Shown here in pieces: positions 1 to 6,761 of a DNA stretch of 40,350 nt. The number at the start of each line of letters is the position of its first letter. The stretch's first letter is position 1. A model generated the notes under the pieces. The model was not told the DNA's origin. It was given only the letters and a program-made list of their open reading frames with translations, and ran no database searches. The position numbers and the translations under genes were made by a program. Location: assembly GCA_022615575.1 (NCBI GenBank), contig JAKEGM010000043.1, positions 1-40,350 on the forward strand, written 5' to 3'. Source of the stretch: Planctomycetales bacterium (GTDB lineage Bacteria > Planctomycetota > Phycisphaerae > Sedimentisphaerales > Anaerohalosphaeraceae).

Positions 1-1
1 A

Positions 2-64
2 AATAACTTGCCAGTCATCGTGCCCGCCGATAAACTAAATCGAATGACCATGAACGCTATATGA
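2..64 (+). CDS. Possible 3' end of a gene entering from the left edge
   Basis: Frame 2 is open from the window edge to a TGA at 62-64, giving a tail that reads NNLPVIVPADKLNRMTMNAI. Only about 20 residues are visible, so no family can be assigned. The residue choice looks protein-like, and the following 650 bp are non-coding, which fits a gene ending here. Twenty open codons can also occur by chance. Confidence 0.25.
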   Translation, partial: NNLPVIVPADKLNRMTMNAI

Positions 65-209
65 AATTAACAAAGAGCAAATTGAGTGCCGAACAGGATT
101 GCGCCTGCCCCCCCCCGCGTTGGTCAATTCGGGAAAAATTCAACAACAAAAAAAACGAAATTCCGCATTATTACCATCGCCAAGCGGGCTGATTATCAAA
201 AGGAGGAAA

Positions 210-287
210 ATGTTCAACATCAAATTGTCAACACGTTGTCAGCCGGTCAACAACACGCTGTCACATACAAGAATGATAAGAATGTAA
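210..287 (+). CDS. Putative 25-residue small ORF with consensus ribosome-binding site
   Basis: A near-perfect Shine-Dalgarno sequence (AAAGGAGG) lies four bases before an ATG at 210. It opens a short ORF, MFNIKLSTRC... ending MIRM, terminated by TAA at 285-287. The product has no recognisable domain, membrane segment or signal peptide. The last codons lie in the AAGAATGNN repeat. It may be a small peptide, a leader peptide, or the decayed start of a lost gene. The ribosome-binding site is the only positive evidence. Confidence 0.3.
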   Translation: MFNIKLSTRCQPVNNTLSHTRMIRM

Positions 288-293
288 AGAATG

Positions 294-320
294 AGAAGAA
301 GGGAACCCACTCTTCTTTTT
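294..320 (+). terminator. Possible intrinsic terminator (hairpin plus T run)
   Basis: AGAAGA-A-GGG can pair with CCC-AC-TCTTCT, with a small internal loop and a tight turn, followed directly by TTTT. It lies just after the small ORF at 210-287. The stem is A/G-rich and imperfect, so this is a moderate-to-weak call. Confidence 0.3.
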
Positions 321-406
321 CGTCTCTTTCCTTTGAACAGCAGGACATCCGCCGACCGCGGCGGCCAACACCGACGCCCTGACGGCGTTTATGGAAGGAC
401 AAACGG

Positions 407-490
407 ATTGTAAATTGGATATTGTAAATTGTAACTTGCATTTCACATCCTCACACAATATCCAATCCCCAATCTACAATTTACAATTTG
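407..490. repeat. Palindromic array of twelve heptamers
   Basis: The sequence divides into 7-bp units without slippage. Five units on the top strand are ATTGTAA-like (ATTGTAA, ATTGGAT, ATTGTAA, ATTGTAA, CTTGCAT). Two linker units follow, then five units of CAATNNN, which are the same motif on the other strand. The two arms can pair: ATTGTAAATTG occurs at 407-417 and 421-431, and its reverse complement at 477-487. GGATATTGT (418-426) pairs with 455-463. The result is a long hairpin with several possible registers. It belongs with the heptamer family of the 11-19 kb region. Confidence 0.75.
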
Positions 491-720
491 AAGAAATGAG
501 ACGTCAGCGGCAAGGTGGGCGAAGATGCGGGGGGCATCGCCGATAAAGAGAGATATTCTGGTTAATATCCTCACAATAGGGCTGTGATTTTTGTAATTTA
601 CGGTTTTCTTTTGATGGGCGTCCGGTTTTTTCTTGAAAAGCCGCCGGGCTTGGGTATAGTGTTTGGGTTTTATAACTCGTTTGAATAACAGGGATTTGGT
701 TCAAAAAGGCAGGAACGCGT

Positions 721-2961
721 ATGAATTTGGTCAAATGGATTCGCAAGAACAACCGCAAAATCATGGTTTTCGTGGTTATTTTCTGTATGGTGTCGTTTGT
801 GATCGGTTCGTTCGGCATCAAGATTCTGGTCAGCGTGCTGGGGGGCGGCGGCAACCAGCTGATCGGCGCCTACGACGGCGGCAAAATCAAGACCCGTCAG
901 TTTCTCCAGGCCCAGAGCGAACTGGCCGTGCTGCAAATGCTGATGGCCGACCGGATGCTGCTGGCGCAGAGCGGCCGGGGACTGGGCGGGCCGCTGCTGG
1001 GGCATCTGCTGTTTGGGGATTCGCAGTTTGGCGGCGACATTGCCGCGACCCTCAAGCAAGCCGCCCAAAACGGACGGATCAATCTGACCGTCGAGGATGT
1101 GGAACGCTACTTTAACCAGCCGCGCCAGCGGCCGGAAATCGTATGGATTCTCCTGAGGGAAGAGGCGTATCGTGCGGGGTATATTCTGCCGACTGCCAGC
1201 GCCGCTGAAACGCTGCGGATGGCGATTCCGGCGATGACCGGCGGGCAAATAGACGCCGCCGGACTGGTCAACTCCGTCATCGCCAAAAACAACCTCTCGG
1301 AAGAACAGATACTGCGCGTCTTTGCCGACATGATGGGGGTGGTCTCTTATGCGGCCGCCGTCACCGACAGTCAGGATGTTACGATTAACCAGATCAAGGC
1401 CTTTCTGGGCCGCAGCAAGGAACGAATCGACGCGGACTTTGTGGAGATTGCCGCCGCCGACTTTGTGGACCCCAACGCCGCGGTATCGGATGAACAGCTG
1501 CAGCAGCAGTTTGAGGCCTACAAGAACGCCCGGGCAAACATCCCCACCGACCAGAACCCGTTCGGTTTCGGCTACCAGCTGGGGCGGCGCGTCCAGATGG
1601 AATACGTGGCCGTCAAGCTGGACGATGTCAAGACGCTGACGGAAAAACCCTCCACCGAAGCCATCGAGACCTATTACAGCCGCAACATCAGCCAGTTCCA
1701 GAACACCAGGCCCTCGGACCCCAACAATCCCGAATCGGAAAAGATTACCGAGACCCAGCCGTTCGCCGAAGTGGAAGAGCTGATACGCCGCCGGCTGGAG
1801 AATGAACGAACGCTCTCACAGGCCAATCTGATATTCAACGATGTTAAGAGCCAGACCGAGGCCGGCTTTGAAACGCTGAACCTCGATGAAGCGACGGCCG
1901 AACAGATTCAAAAAGCCGCCGCCGACTTCCAGGCGGTCACCAAGACGCTTTCGGAAAAATACGGCATCGCCGTCACCGCCGGCAAGACCGGCTGGTTCGG
2001 CGCCGAGACCTTTGCCGACGACGAGGTCTTGAACAGTTTGAGCATTCAGCGTCAGCGCGACTCCCTGCGGCTGGCAGACCTGGCGATGGCCGTGACAAAC
2101 GAAAAGCCCGAACGGCCGCAGATTGGAATGCCGGCGATACGGGTCTGGGAAAACATCGGCCCGCTGCTCGGCGGCTATTACGCCCGCGGGGAAGCCCAAT
2201 ATCACGGGGTCATGGCGATGGTGCGCATCATCGGCATTCAGGACGCCCAGACGCCGGCGAACATGGATGTTGAATTCGGCACGCACGGCTTCGCCCTGTT
2301 TAAGAATCAACCCGAAACGGCCGCCTTCCGGCTCAAAGACACCGTTAAGAAAGACCTGCTCCTGTCCAATGCGATGGAAACCGCCAAGACCCGCGCCGCT
2401 GAACTGGCCCGGCGAATCGAGGAAAAGGGCTGGGACGAAGGGATGGCCGCCTACAACGCCGTCTATGCCAAGACCCCTGCCGACCCCAATCAGAGCGCCG
2501 GCACCGGCGCCGTTGAAATGGGCACGCTCAGGCAGCAGCTTCGCATCGGGGCCGCCGATATTGAAACCGCCAAGCGGATTATGCTCGAAAGCCCTGCGTC
2601 GGCGCAGTTCATTCAGCGCCGGCTGGTCGGCAACATGCTGACCAACCGGCTGTACGCCCTGCTGCCCGAAGACGCCGAATCCACCGGCACGATTCAGACG
2701 CTGCTTGCGTTTGAGCCGACAGCCACCTGTTATGTCGTCAAGTCGGTGGTTCGCCAGCCGGCCGCCGAGAAGGACTATCTGGATAACAAGGCCCAGACGG
2801 CCCTGCAATTGAACGCCATGCAGTCGGCGGGGCTGCCGCTGGTGCATTTTGACACCGCCAATATCCTGAAGCGCATGGGTTACAAGGCCGAAATCACTCA
2901 GGAAGAAATGGAAAGCAAAACACGGCCGGAAGAAATGCCCGTGCCGGATGAAGTGCTGTAA
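721..2961 (+). CDS. Membrane-anchored SurA/PpiD-like periplasmic folding protein (probable)
   Basis: A 746-residue protein with a short basic N-terminus and one membrane segment at about residues 15-38, followed by a large hydrophilic domain placed outside the cytoplasmic membrane. The layout (N-terminal anchor, early 'GxYDGGKIKTRQF'-type segment, long helical charged middle) is that of SurA_N/PpiD-like peptidyl-prolyl isomerase relatives common in planctomycetes. I see no clear parvulin catalytic domain, so enzyme activity is doubtful and a chaperone role is more likely. The ATG at 721 has AGGA six bases upstream. Its stop overlaps the next start as TAATG, so the three genes 721-3633 look translationally coupled. 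Family assignment is by overall layout and is moderate; coding status is very sure. Confidence 0.7.
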   Translation: MNLVKWIRKNNRKIMVFVVIFCMVSFVIGSFGIKILVSVLGGGGNQLIGAYDGGKIKTRQFLQAQSELAVLQMLMADRMLLAQSGRGLGGPLLGHLLFGDSQFGGDIAATLKQAAQNGRINLTVEDVERYFNQPRQRPEIVWILLREEAYRAGYILPTASAAETLRMAIPAMTGGQIDAAGLVNSVIAKNNLSEEQILRVFADMMGVVSYAAAVTDSQDVTINQIKAFLGRSKERIDADFVEIAAADFVDPNAAVSDEQLQQQFEAYKNARANIPTDQNPFGFGYQLGRRVQMEYVAVKLDDVKTLTEKPSTEAIETYYSRNISQFQNTRPSDPNNPESEKITETQPFAEVEELIRRRLENERTLSQANLIFNDVKSQTEAGFETLNLDEATAEQIQKAAADFQAVTKTLSEKYGIAVTAGKTGWFGAETFADDEVLNSLSIQRQRDSLRLADLAMAVTNEKPERPQIGMPAIRVWENIGPLLGGYYARGEAQYHGVMAMVRIIGIQDAQTPANMDVEFGTHGFALFKNQPETAAFRLKDTVKKDLLLSNAMETAKTRAAELARRIEEKGWDEGMAAYNAVYAKTPADPNQSAGTGAVEMGTLRQQLRIGAADIETAKRIMLESPASAQFIQRRLVGNMLTNRLYALLPEDAESTGTIQTLLAFEPTATCYVVKSVVRQPAAEKDYLDNKAQTALQLNAMQSAGLPLVHFDTANILKRMGYKAEITQEEMESKTRPEEMPVPDEVL

Positions 2962-3392
2962 TGGAAAAGAAACCGCGCAATCGCACCGCCTCTGAACAGG
3001 GCCTGTGGCTGGTCATCGTGGGCCTGGCCGCCTGGATTGTGCCCGGAGCCGGCCACTGGCTGATCCGCGAGCGCAAACGCGCCGTGATTCTGTTCGCGGT
3101 GATTACCGGTTTATTCGTGACCGGGCTGTACATCGGCTCGGTCGGCGTTGTGGACTGGGTGGGCGGGCGCATCTGGTTTTACGCGCAGATTTTGTGCTCG
3201 CCGGCGGTGGGCATCCTGGGCAATATCACCCAAAACGGACAATATCCCGCCTACGGACGGCCCTGCGACATCGGCCAGCTTTACACGGGCATCGCCGGGC
3301 TGCTGAACCTGCTGTGCATCCTGAGCGCCGTTTATATGGCCTACTGCGGGCGCGGCGAGATGATCGGCCGGGAGGACGAAGACCATGGCTGA
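2961..3392 (+). CDS. Small integral membrane protein (DUF6677-like)
   Basis: A 143-residue protein with hydrophobic segments near residues 14-30, 38-62 (two close segments), 70-90 and 108-128. The 'PGAGHWLIRERKRA' segment resembles the short glycine-proline turn between helices in TM2/DUF6677-type planctomycete membrane proteins. The start codon overlaps the previous stop by one base, and its end overlaps the next gene by eight bases, so it is in an operon with the SurA-like protein and the 82-residue membrane protein. No catalytic motif is visible. The DUF assignment is from memory of the family pattern. Confidence 0.6.
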   Translation: MEKKPRNRTASEQGLWLVIVGLAAWIVPGAGHWLIRERKRAVILFAVITGLFVTGLYIGSVGVVDWVGGRIWFYAQILCSPAVGILGNITQNGQYPAYGRPCDIGQLYTGIAGLLNLLCILSAVYMAYCGRGEMIGREDEDHG

Positions 3393-3633
3393 GTGGGCAC
3401 CCCTGCTGGCGGCACTGACCGCGCCGGAACCGATCGGCATGGACGCCGTGTCCATGCTGTGGATGTTTCCGCTGGTGGCGGCCATCGCGATGGTCTATAA
3501 GGCCACCAAGATGCGGGTCTTGTTCCTTCGGCGGTTTTTGATTGAATCGCTGGTGCTGTTTGCCACCGTCAGCGGCTTTATGATTATGGCGATTCTCGTA
3601 CTCAACCTCCTCAGCTGGCTGGTAACCGGTTAA
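3385..3633 (+). CDS. Small membrane protein, unknown function
   Basis: An 82-residue protein with two hydrophobic segments (about residues 20-38 and 53-80) separated by a short basic stretch (KATKMRVLFLRRF). It is the third gene of the overlapping operon that starts at 721. Its last four bases overlap the 3' end of the convergent RNase III gene. I do not recognise a family. Tight coupling suggests that it works with the two upstream membrane proteins. Confidence 0.6.
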   Translation: MAEWAPLLAALTAPEPIGMDAVSMLWMFPLVAAIAMVYKATKMRVLFLRRFLIESLVLFATVSGFMIMAILVLNLLSWLVTG

Positions 3634-4340
3634 GCCGGCATATCGTCCGTTTCATCCGGGATTAATCCCAGCTGGCGCAGGGCGTTGAGGGCCGCCCGCT
3701 GTTCGGCTTCCTTTTTGGTTACCCCCCAGGCCCCCGGATAGCGATGGTGCCGAATGACGGCGGCAACCTCGAAGCACTTGTTGTGGTCGGGGCCTTTTTC
3801 GTCCAGCACTTCGTACAGGGGCATGCAGCTGTATTCCTGCTGGCAGTACTGCTGCAGGACGGATTTGTAGTTTTCCTGATGCTGCTCGGCGTCGGCGGCG
3901 TCAATCAGCGGGTTGAACTGGGCCAGGATAAATGTTTCCGCCGCATCCATTCCGCCGTCCAGGAAGAGGGCGGCCACCGCCGATTCGAAACTGGCCGCCG
4001 CAATGGACCCCGACATCGCCCGGCTGCTGTCCATGCCTTTGCCCACCCGCAGAAACGCCGGCAGCCCCAGCTGGTTGGCCAGCTCGGCGCAGGTTTTGCG
4101 GGACACCAGGCGGCTTTTAATCTTGGTCAGGTTCCCTTCCAGATAGTCGGGAAACCGCAGAAACAGGGTTTTGCAGATGACCAGCGACAGCACTGAGTCG
4201 CCGAGAAACTCCATCCGTTCGTTGCTGGAGCGATGGGGGTCCGCCGCCGAGGAATGCAGAAAGGCCTCGTCAAGCAATTGGGGATTTTGAAACTGATAAT
4301 TCAGTATCCGCTGAATCTGCTGCACCGCTTGTGCATCCAT
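3630..4340 (-). CDS. rnc: Ribonuclease III
   Basis: Cleaves double-stranded RNA during rRNA and mRNA processing in the cytoplasm. The 236-residue length is usual. The N-terminal catalytic domain carries the family signature ERMEFLGDSVL at residues 41-51, including the metal-binding Glu44 and Asp48. The second metal-binding cluster reads IAAASFESAVAALFLD: the Glu is present, but the Asp three residues before it (Asp114 in E. coli, Asp107 in Aquifex) is Ala. A C-terminal double-stranded-RNA-binding domain follows from about residue 158 (NYKSVLQQYCQ... to ...AEQRAALNALRQLG). The start ATG has GGGAG nine bases upstream. It is convergent with, and overlaps, the 3385-3633 gene. Confidence 0.92.
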   Translation of the reverse strand: MDAQAVQQIQRILNYQFQNPQLLDEAFLHSSAADPHRSSNERMEFLGDSVLSLVICKTLFLRFPDYLEGNLTKIKSRLVSRKTCAELANQLGLPAFLRVGKGMDSSRAMSGSIAAASFESAVAALFLDGGMDAAETFILAQFNPLIDAADAEQHQENYKSVLQQYCQQEYSCMPLYEVLDEKGPDHNKCFEVAAVIRHHRYPGAWGVTKKEAEQRAALNALRQLGLIPDETDDMPA

Positions 4341-4448
4341 CGTTAAAACTCCCGCATAGTGCCGGACAAGCAGATTGCGAAAACCGCTGACGCCAGTGAT
4401 ATTCGAAATGCGCTTGTGCCGCGCTCTGTCTGTAAAACACCTTAACAG

Positions 4449-4486
4449 AAATCGGGCAAACCGTCAATAGACCGTCTGCCCGATTT
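4449..4486 (-). terminator. Intrinsic terminator after the STAS gene
   Basis: A perfect 10-bp inverted repeat, AAATCGGGCA and TGCCCGATTT, with an 18-base loop. On the minus strand the second arm ends in ATTT followed by CTGTT. It lies 25 bp downstream of the STAS gene stop and 109 bp upstream of rnc, so it would separate the two transcripts. The T run is short, but the stem is strong. Confidence 0.6.
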
Positions 4487-4510
4487 TATCGTTCCTTCGC
4501 TCTCCTGCGG

Positions 4511-4846
4511 TCAGTTGACCATTTGCAGCGAGGCCAGCGCGATAAACTGGTCCTCGACAAAATTGAACACACTGTCCAGGCCGGTGATGTTGAAGATGGA
4601 TTTCGTCTTCGGACGGACCGACGAGAGGAATACCGTTCGGCCGTTGTCATACAGCACTTTGCGAAGTTTAAGCAGCTTGGCGATACTGGACGATGTTACG
4701 ATAGCCACCTCTGAAAAATCGATGACCACATCCAGCCCGGCATCGGTCGCCACCATTTCGATAACCGTCTGCAGTTCCTCTCCCATGTCCGGCTCGTTGG
4801 ACAAGTTGACCAGCACGACACTATCCGACCAGTTTTGAATACCCAT
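4511..4846 (-). CDS. STAS-domain protein (anti-sigma factor antagonist type)
   Basis: About 111 residues from the preferred start MGIQNWSDSVV. The fold pattern matches SpoIIAA/STAS: an early strand, a helix beginning GEELQTVIEM, then 'DVVIDFSEVAIVTSSSIAKLLKL', where the serine cluster after 'VAIVT' is the site usually phosphorylated by an anti-sigma kinase in this family. The ORF-track start at 4918 is rejected because AGGAGA lies a few bases before the ATG at 4846. It stands alone between its own promoter region and a terminator, with no adjacent kinase or phosphatase, so the partner is elsewhere. It probably acts in a partner-switching circuit, but whether on a sigma factor or another target cannot be told. 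Confidence 0.85.
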   Translation of the reverse strand: MGIQNWSDSVVLVNLSNEPDMGEELQTVIEMVATDAGLDVVIDFSEVAIVTSSSIAKLLKLRKVLYDNGRTVFLSSVRPKTKSIFNITGLDSVFNFVEDQFIALASLQMVN

Positions 4847-4885
4847 AGATGTCTCCTGAAAGCTAAAACTCGTTTTCCGGCTAAA

Positions 4886-4914
4886 ATTATCGGCACGGCC
4901 CCGACGGCGGTTAA
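4886..4914 (-). promoter_or_regulatory. Possible sigma70 promoter for the STAS gene
   Basis: On the minus strand, TTAACC and GATAAT are separated by 17 bp, about 40 bp upstream of the preferred STAS start. The -35 box is weak. Confidence 0.3.
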
Positions 4915-5063
4915 GCAAAATCCGGCCCCAATTTGCATTTTTCAGGCGCCTTAAAACCGTCTGGACGGCGGAAAAACGCCCCCCGGAAACGCCCTGACAT
5001 CGCTTATTGCATCGAAAAACACCCTTTTATCGGGCATTTTTCACCTCCAGACCCTAAACCCCC

Positions 5064-5092
5064 TTGTTTTGGCCGAAGATGTGTTCTATAAT
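5064..5092 (+). promoter_or_regulatory. Sigma70-type promoter for the aspartic protease gene
   Basis: TTGTTT at 5064-5069 and a perfect TATAAT at 5087-5092 are separated by exactly 17 bp. They lie 100 bp before the protease start on the same strand. Confidence 0.55.
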
Positions 5093-5192
5093 GAGTTGAA
5101 AATCAGAGCATTCTTTTCGTTTTGCGGGGGCTTGATTTAGCCGAAAAAAGAACAAATCCCCTGGGATTCGTTATTTGAGAAAGGACACGACA

Positions 5193-6749
5193 ATGAACAT
5201 CCGGTGCACTCATTCTTTTTCCATCCGGCGGATGATGCGATGGACCGCTGCGCTGCTGTTGGCCGCCCCACTGCCGCTCACAGCCGAATCCGTCAACTGG
5301 CAAGGCCCGGCGGGGTCCCGGATTAAACAAATCCGGTATTACCCCAAAGAGACGACGCAGGACCGCTTCGCCGCTCCCGCCGAACCTGCCGCAACGGCGG
5401 CTGTATCCAACATCATCGACTCGCCGCCGGTGGACGGGTTTGTGCCGTGGATTGTCGTGTCGGCAACCAACCGGCGTGAAACCGAGGACAACTGGGTCGC
5501 GGTGGTTGAATCGTCGATTCGCGGAAGTTTTCCGAGCGGCTCGGACTGGCAGCGGGATTATATGGTCGGCATCTTCGATACCGGCGCCAGCGCCCATGTC
5601 ATCGGCTATGAAAACGCCGTCAATGCGGGGCTGTTTAACTCGACCTATCTAACCAGCAATACGACGCAGGTAACCGGCGTAACCGGCTCGGTCGATGCGT
5701 GGGTCAGCTGGCCTTATGCCCTCTTTATGGACGGGCTGGATGCGCTGGAACCCAACGGTCTGGGACAATCCGAATACATCCTGACCGCCACCGCCGGCAT
5801 GGTTGGTCAAAGCAACATCAGCACCATCATCGGGAGAAACCCCGGCAGTTTCCCGGATTTGGTCACGGCGATCGGAAGTCCGATGAGCGTGTATTTCGAC
5901 ACGCACATCCAGGCCGACCAGATGCTCACCATCACCCACAACGGCAAAAGCTACACCGGGCCGAAAATTTCCTTTTATACGCAGGACGACCCCGCCGCCC
6001 CCGGCTATCCCAACAAGGTTCCGCTGGAACTCAAACCGCTGGGGTCGCTGAATGTTCAATACATCCCCACCATTGACTTATTCACCATCGAATATGTGCC
6101 CGCGACGCCTTCGATTATCATGGGCAATGCATCGCAGAGCTTGTTTTTTATTCACGGGGTCGATCTGACCGACGGCGGCCGCAGCGCCATCGACAAAGAC
6201 CGGTTCATGCTGGATACGGGCGCCCAAATCACCGTCATCGGGTCGCGGATTGCGGCGCGTCTGGGATTGACGCCGGCGGCCAAGGAGTTTGAGGTGGAAA
6301 TCGAAGGCGTAACAGGCGAGTCGATTATGGCGCCGGGCTTTTATGTGGATGCGCTGACGATTCCGGCGATGGGCCAGTGGCTGGACTATGCGAATGTGCC
6401 CGTGGTGCTGCTGGATGTCTTCAGCCCGGAAGGCGGCACGCTGGACGGCATCATCGGGATGAACCTGTTCACCCAGTACAACCTGATTCTCCGCGGCGGC
6501 GGGTTTATGCTGCAGGATGACCCGGCGCTGGAGTTTGAACGCATTTCAGCCGGTCCGCAAACGGGGGATATCGCCCCGAATCCGCGAGACGGCAGGGTCG
6601 ATCTGCAGGATATGTCAGCGATGAGCGCGGCGTGGCTGACCGGCAGCGCAACGGCGGACATCGCCCCGCTGAGCCAGCCCGATGGAATAGTCAATATTCA
6701 GGATTTAACCCTGCTGGCGGAAAACTGGCTGGCCGGCGTCAGTTTTTAA
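5193..6749 (+). CDS. Secreted two-lobed pepsin/retropepsin-like aspartic protease with C-terminal dockerin-like repeats
   Basis: A 518-residue protein. The ATG at 5193 is preferred over the track's TTG at 5175 because AAAGGA precedes it and it opens a signal peptide (basic SIRRMMRW, then AALLLAAPLPLTAES). Two catalytic-type motifs are present: FDTGASAHVIG with Asp129 and LDTGAQITVIG with Asp341. These give the bilobal pattern of pepsins in one chain, whereas bacterial retropepsin-like proteins usually carry one such motif. IIGMNLFTQYNLIL near the end of the second lobe matches the family's GxDxL-like strand. From about residue 459, two Ca-binding dockerin-like repeats (DGRVDLQDMSAMSAAWL and DGIVNIQDLTLLAENWL) form the C-terminus, probably an attachment module. 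It has its own promoter and is convergent with pyk, with only 12 bp between the genes. Confidence 0.85.
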   Translation: MNIRCTHSFSIRRMMRWTAALLLAAPLPLTAESVNWQGPAGSRIKQIRYYPKETTQDRFAAPAEPAATAAVSNIIDSPPVDGFVPWIVVSATNRRETEDNWVAVVESSIRGSFPSGSDWQRDYMVGIFDTGASAHVIGYENAVNAGLFNSTYLTSNTTQVTGVTGSVDAWVSWPYALFMDGLDALEPNGLGQSEYILTATAGMVGQSNISTIIGRNPGSFPDLVTAIGSPMSVYFDTHIQADQMLTITHNGKSYTGPKISFYTQDDPAAPGYPNKVPLELKPLGSLNVQYIPTIDLFTIEYVPATPSIIMGNASQSLFFIHGVDLTDGGRSAIDKDRFMLDTGAQITVIGSRIAARLGLTPAAKEFEVEIEGVTGESIMAPGFYVDALTIPAMGQWLDYANVPVVLLDVFSPEGGTLDGIIGMNLFTQYNLILRGGGFMLQDDPALEFERISAGPQTGDIAPNPRDGRVDLQDMSAMSAAWLTGSATADIAPLSQPDGIVNIQDLTLLAENWLAGVSF

Positions 6750-6761
6750 GACGGCCCGTTA

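Larger units (their letters stand above)
65..720. other. Intergenic region with small repeats, no recognised protein gene
   Basis: About 650 bp without a convincing gene. It contains a run of nine C at 108-116, a very strong ribosome-binding site before a 25-codon ORF (210-287), a 9-bp-period purine repeat (AAGAATGNN, 269-304), a hairpin followed by T residues (294-320) and a 7-bp-period palindrome (407-490). The ORF-track entries here (86-382, 99-287, 247-441, 261-458, 504-854) mutually overlap, are low-complexity and have no recognisable domains. The start of the 721 gene has AGGA six bases upstream of its ATG. Confidence 0.6.
4847..5192. other. Divergent intergenic region between STAS gene and aspartic protease
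   Basis: About 345 bp without a gene. It holds the two candidate promoters noted separately and the ribosome-binding site of each flanking gene. I see no further repeat, RNA or ORF. The track ORF at 4696-4938 is a shadow of the STAS gene. Confidence 0.6.

Noticed and set aside
86-382. 98-residue ORF near the left edge
   Set aside because: It has no ribosome-binding site, crosses the purine repeat and the hairpin, and shows no protein-like pattern.
1816-2847. 343-residue minus-strand ORF
   Set aside because: It is the reverse-strand shadow of the SurA-like gene; the composition is Gly/Arg/Leu-rich with no domain, and the plus-strand frame is complete.
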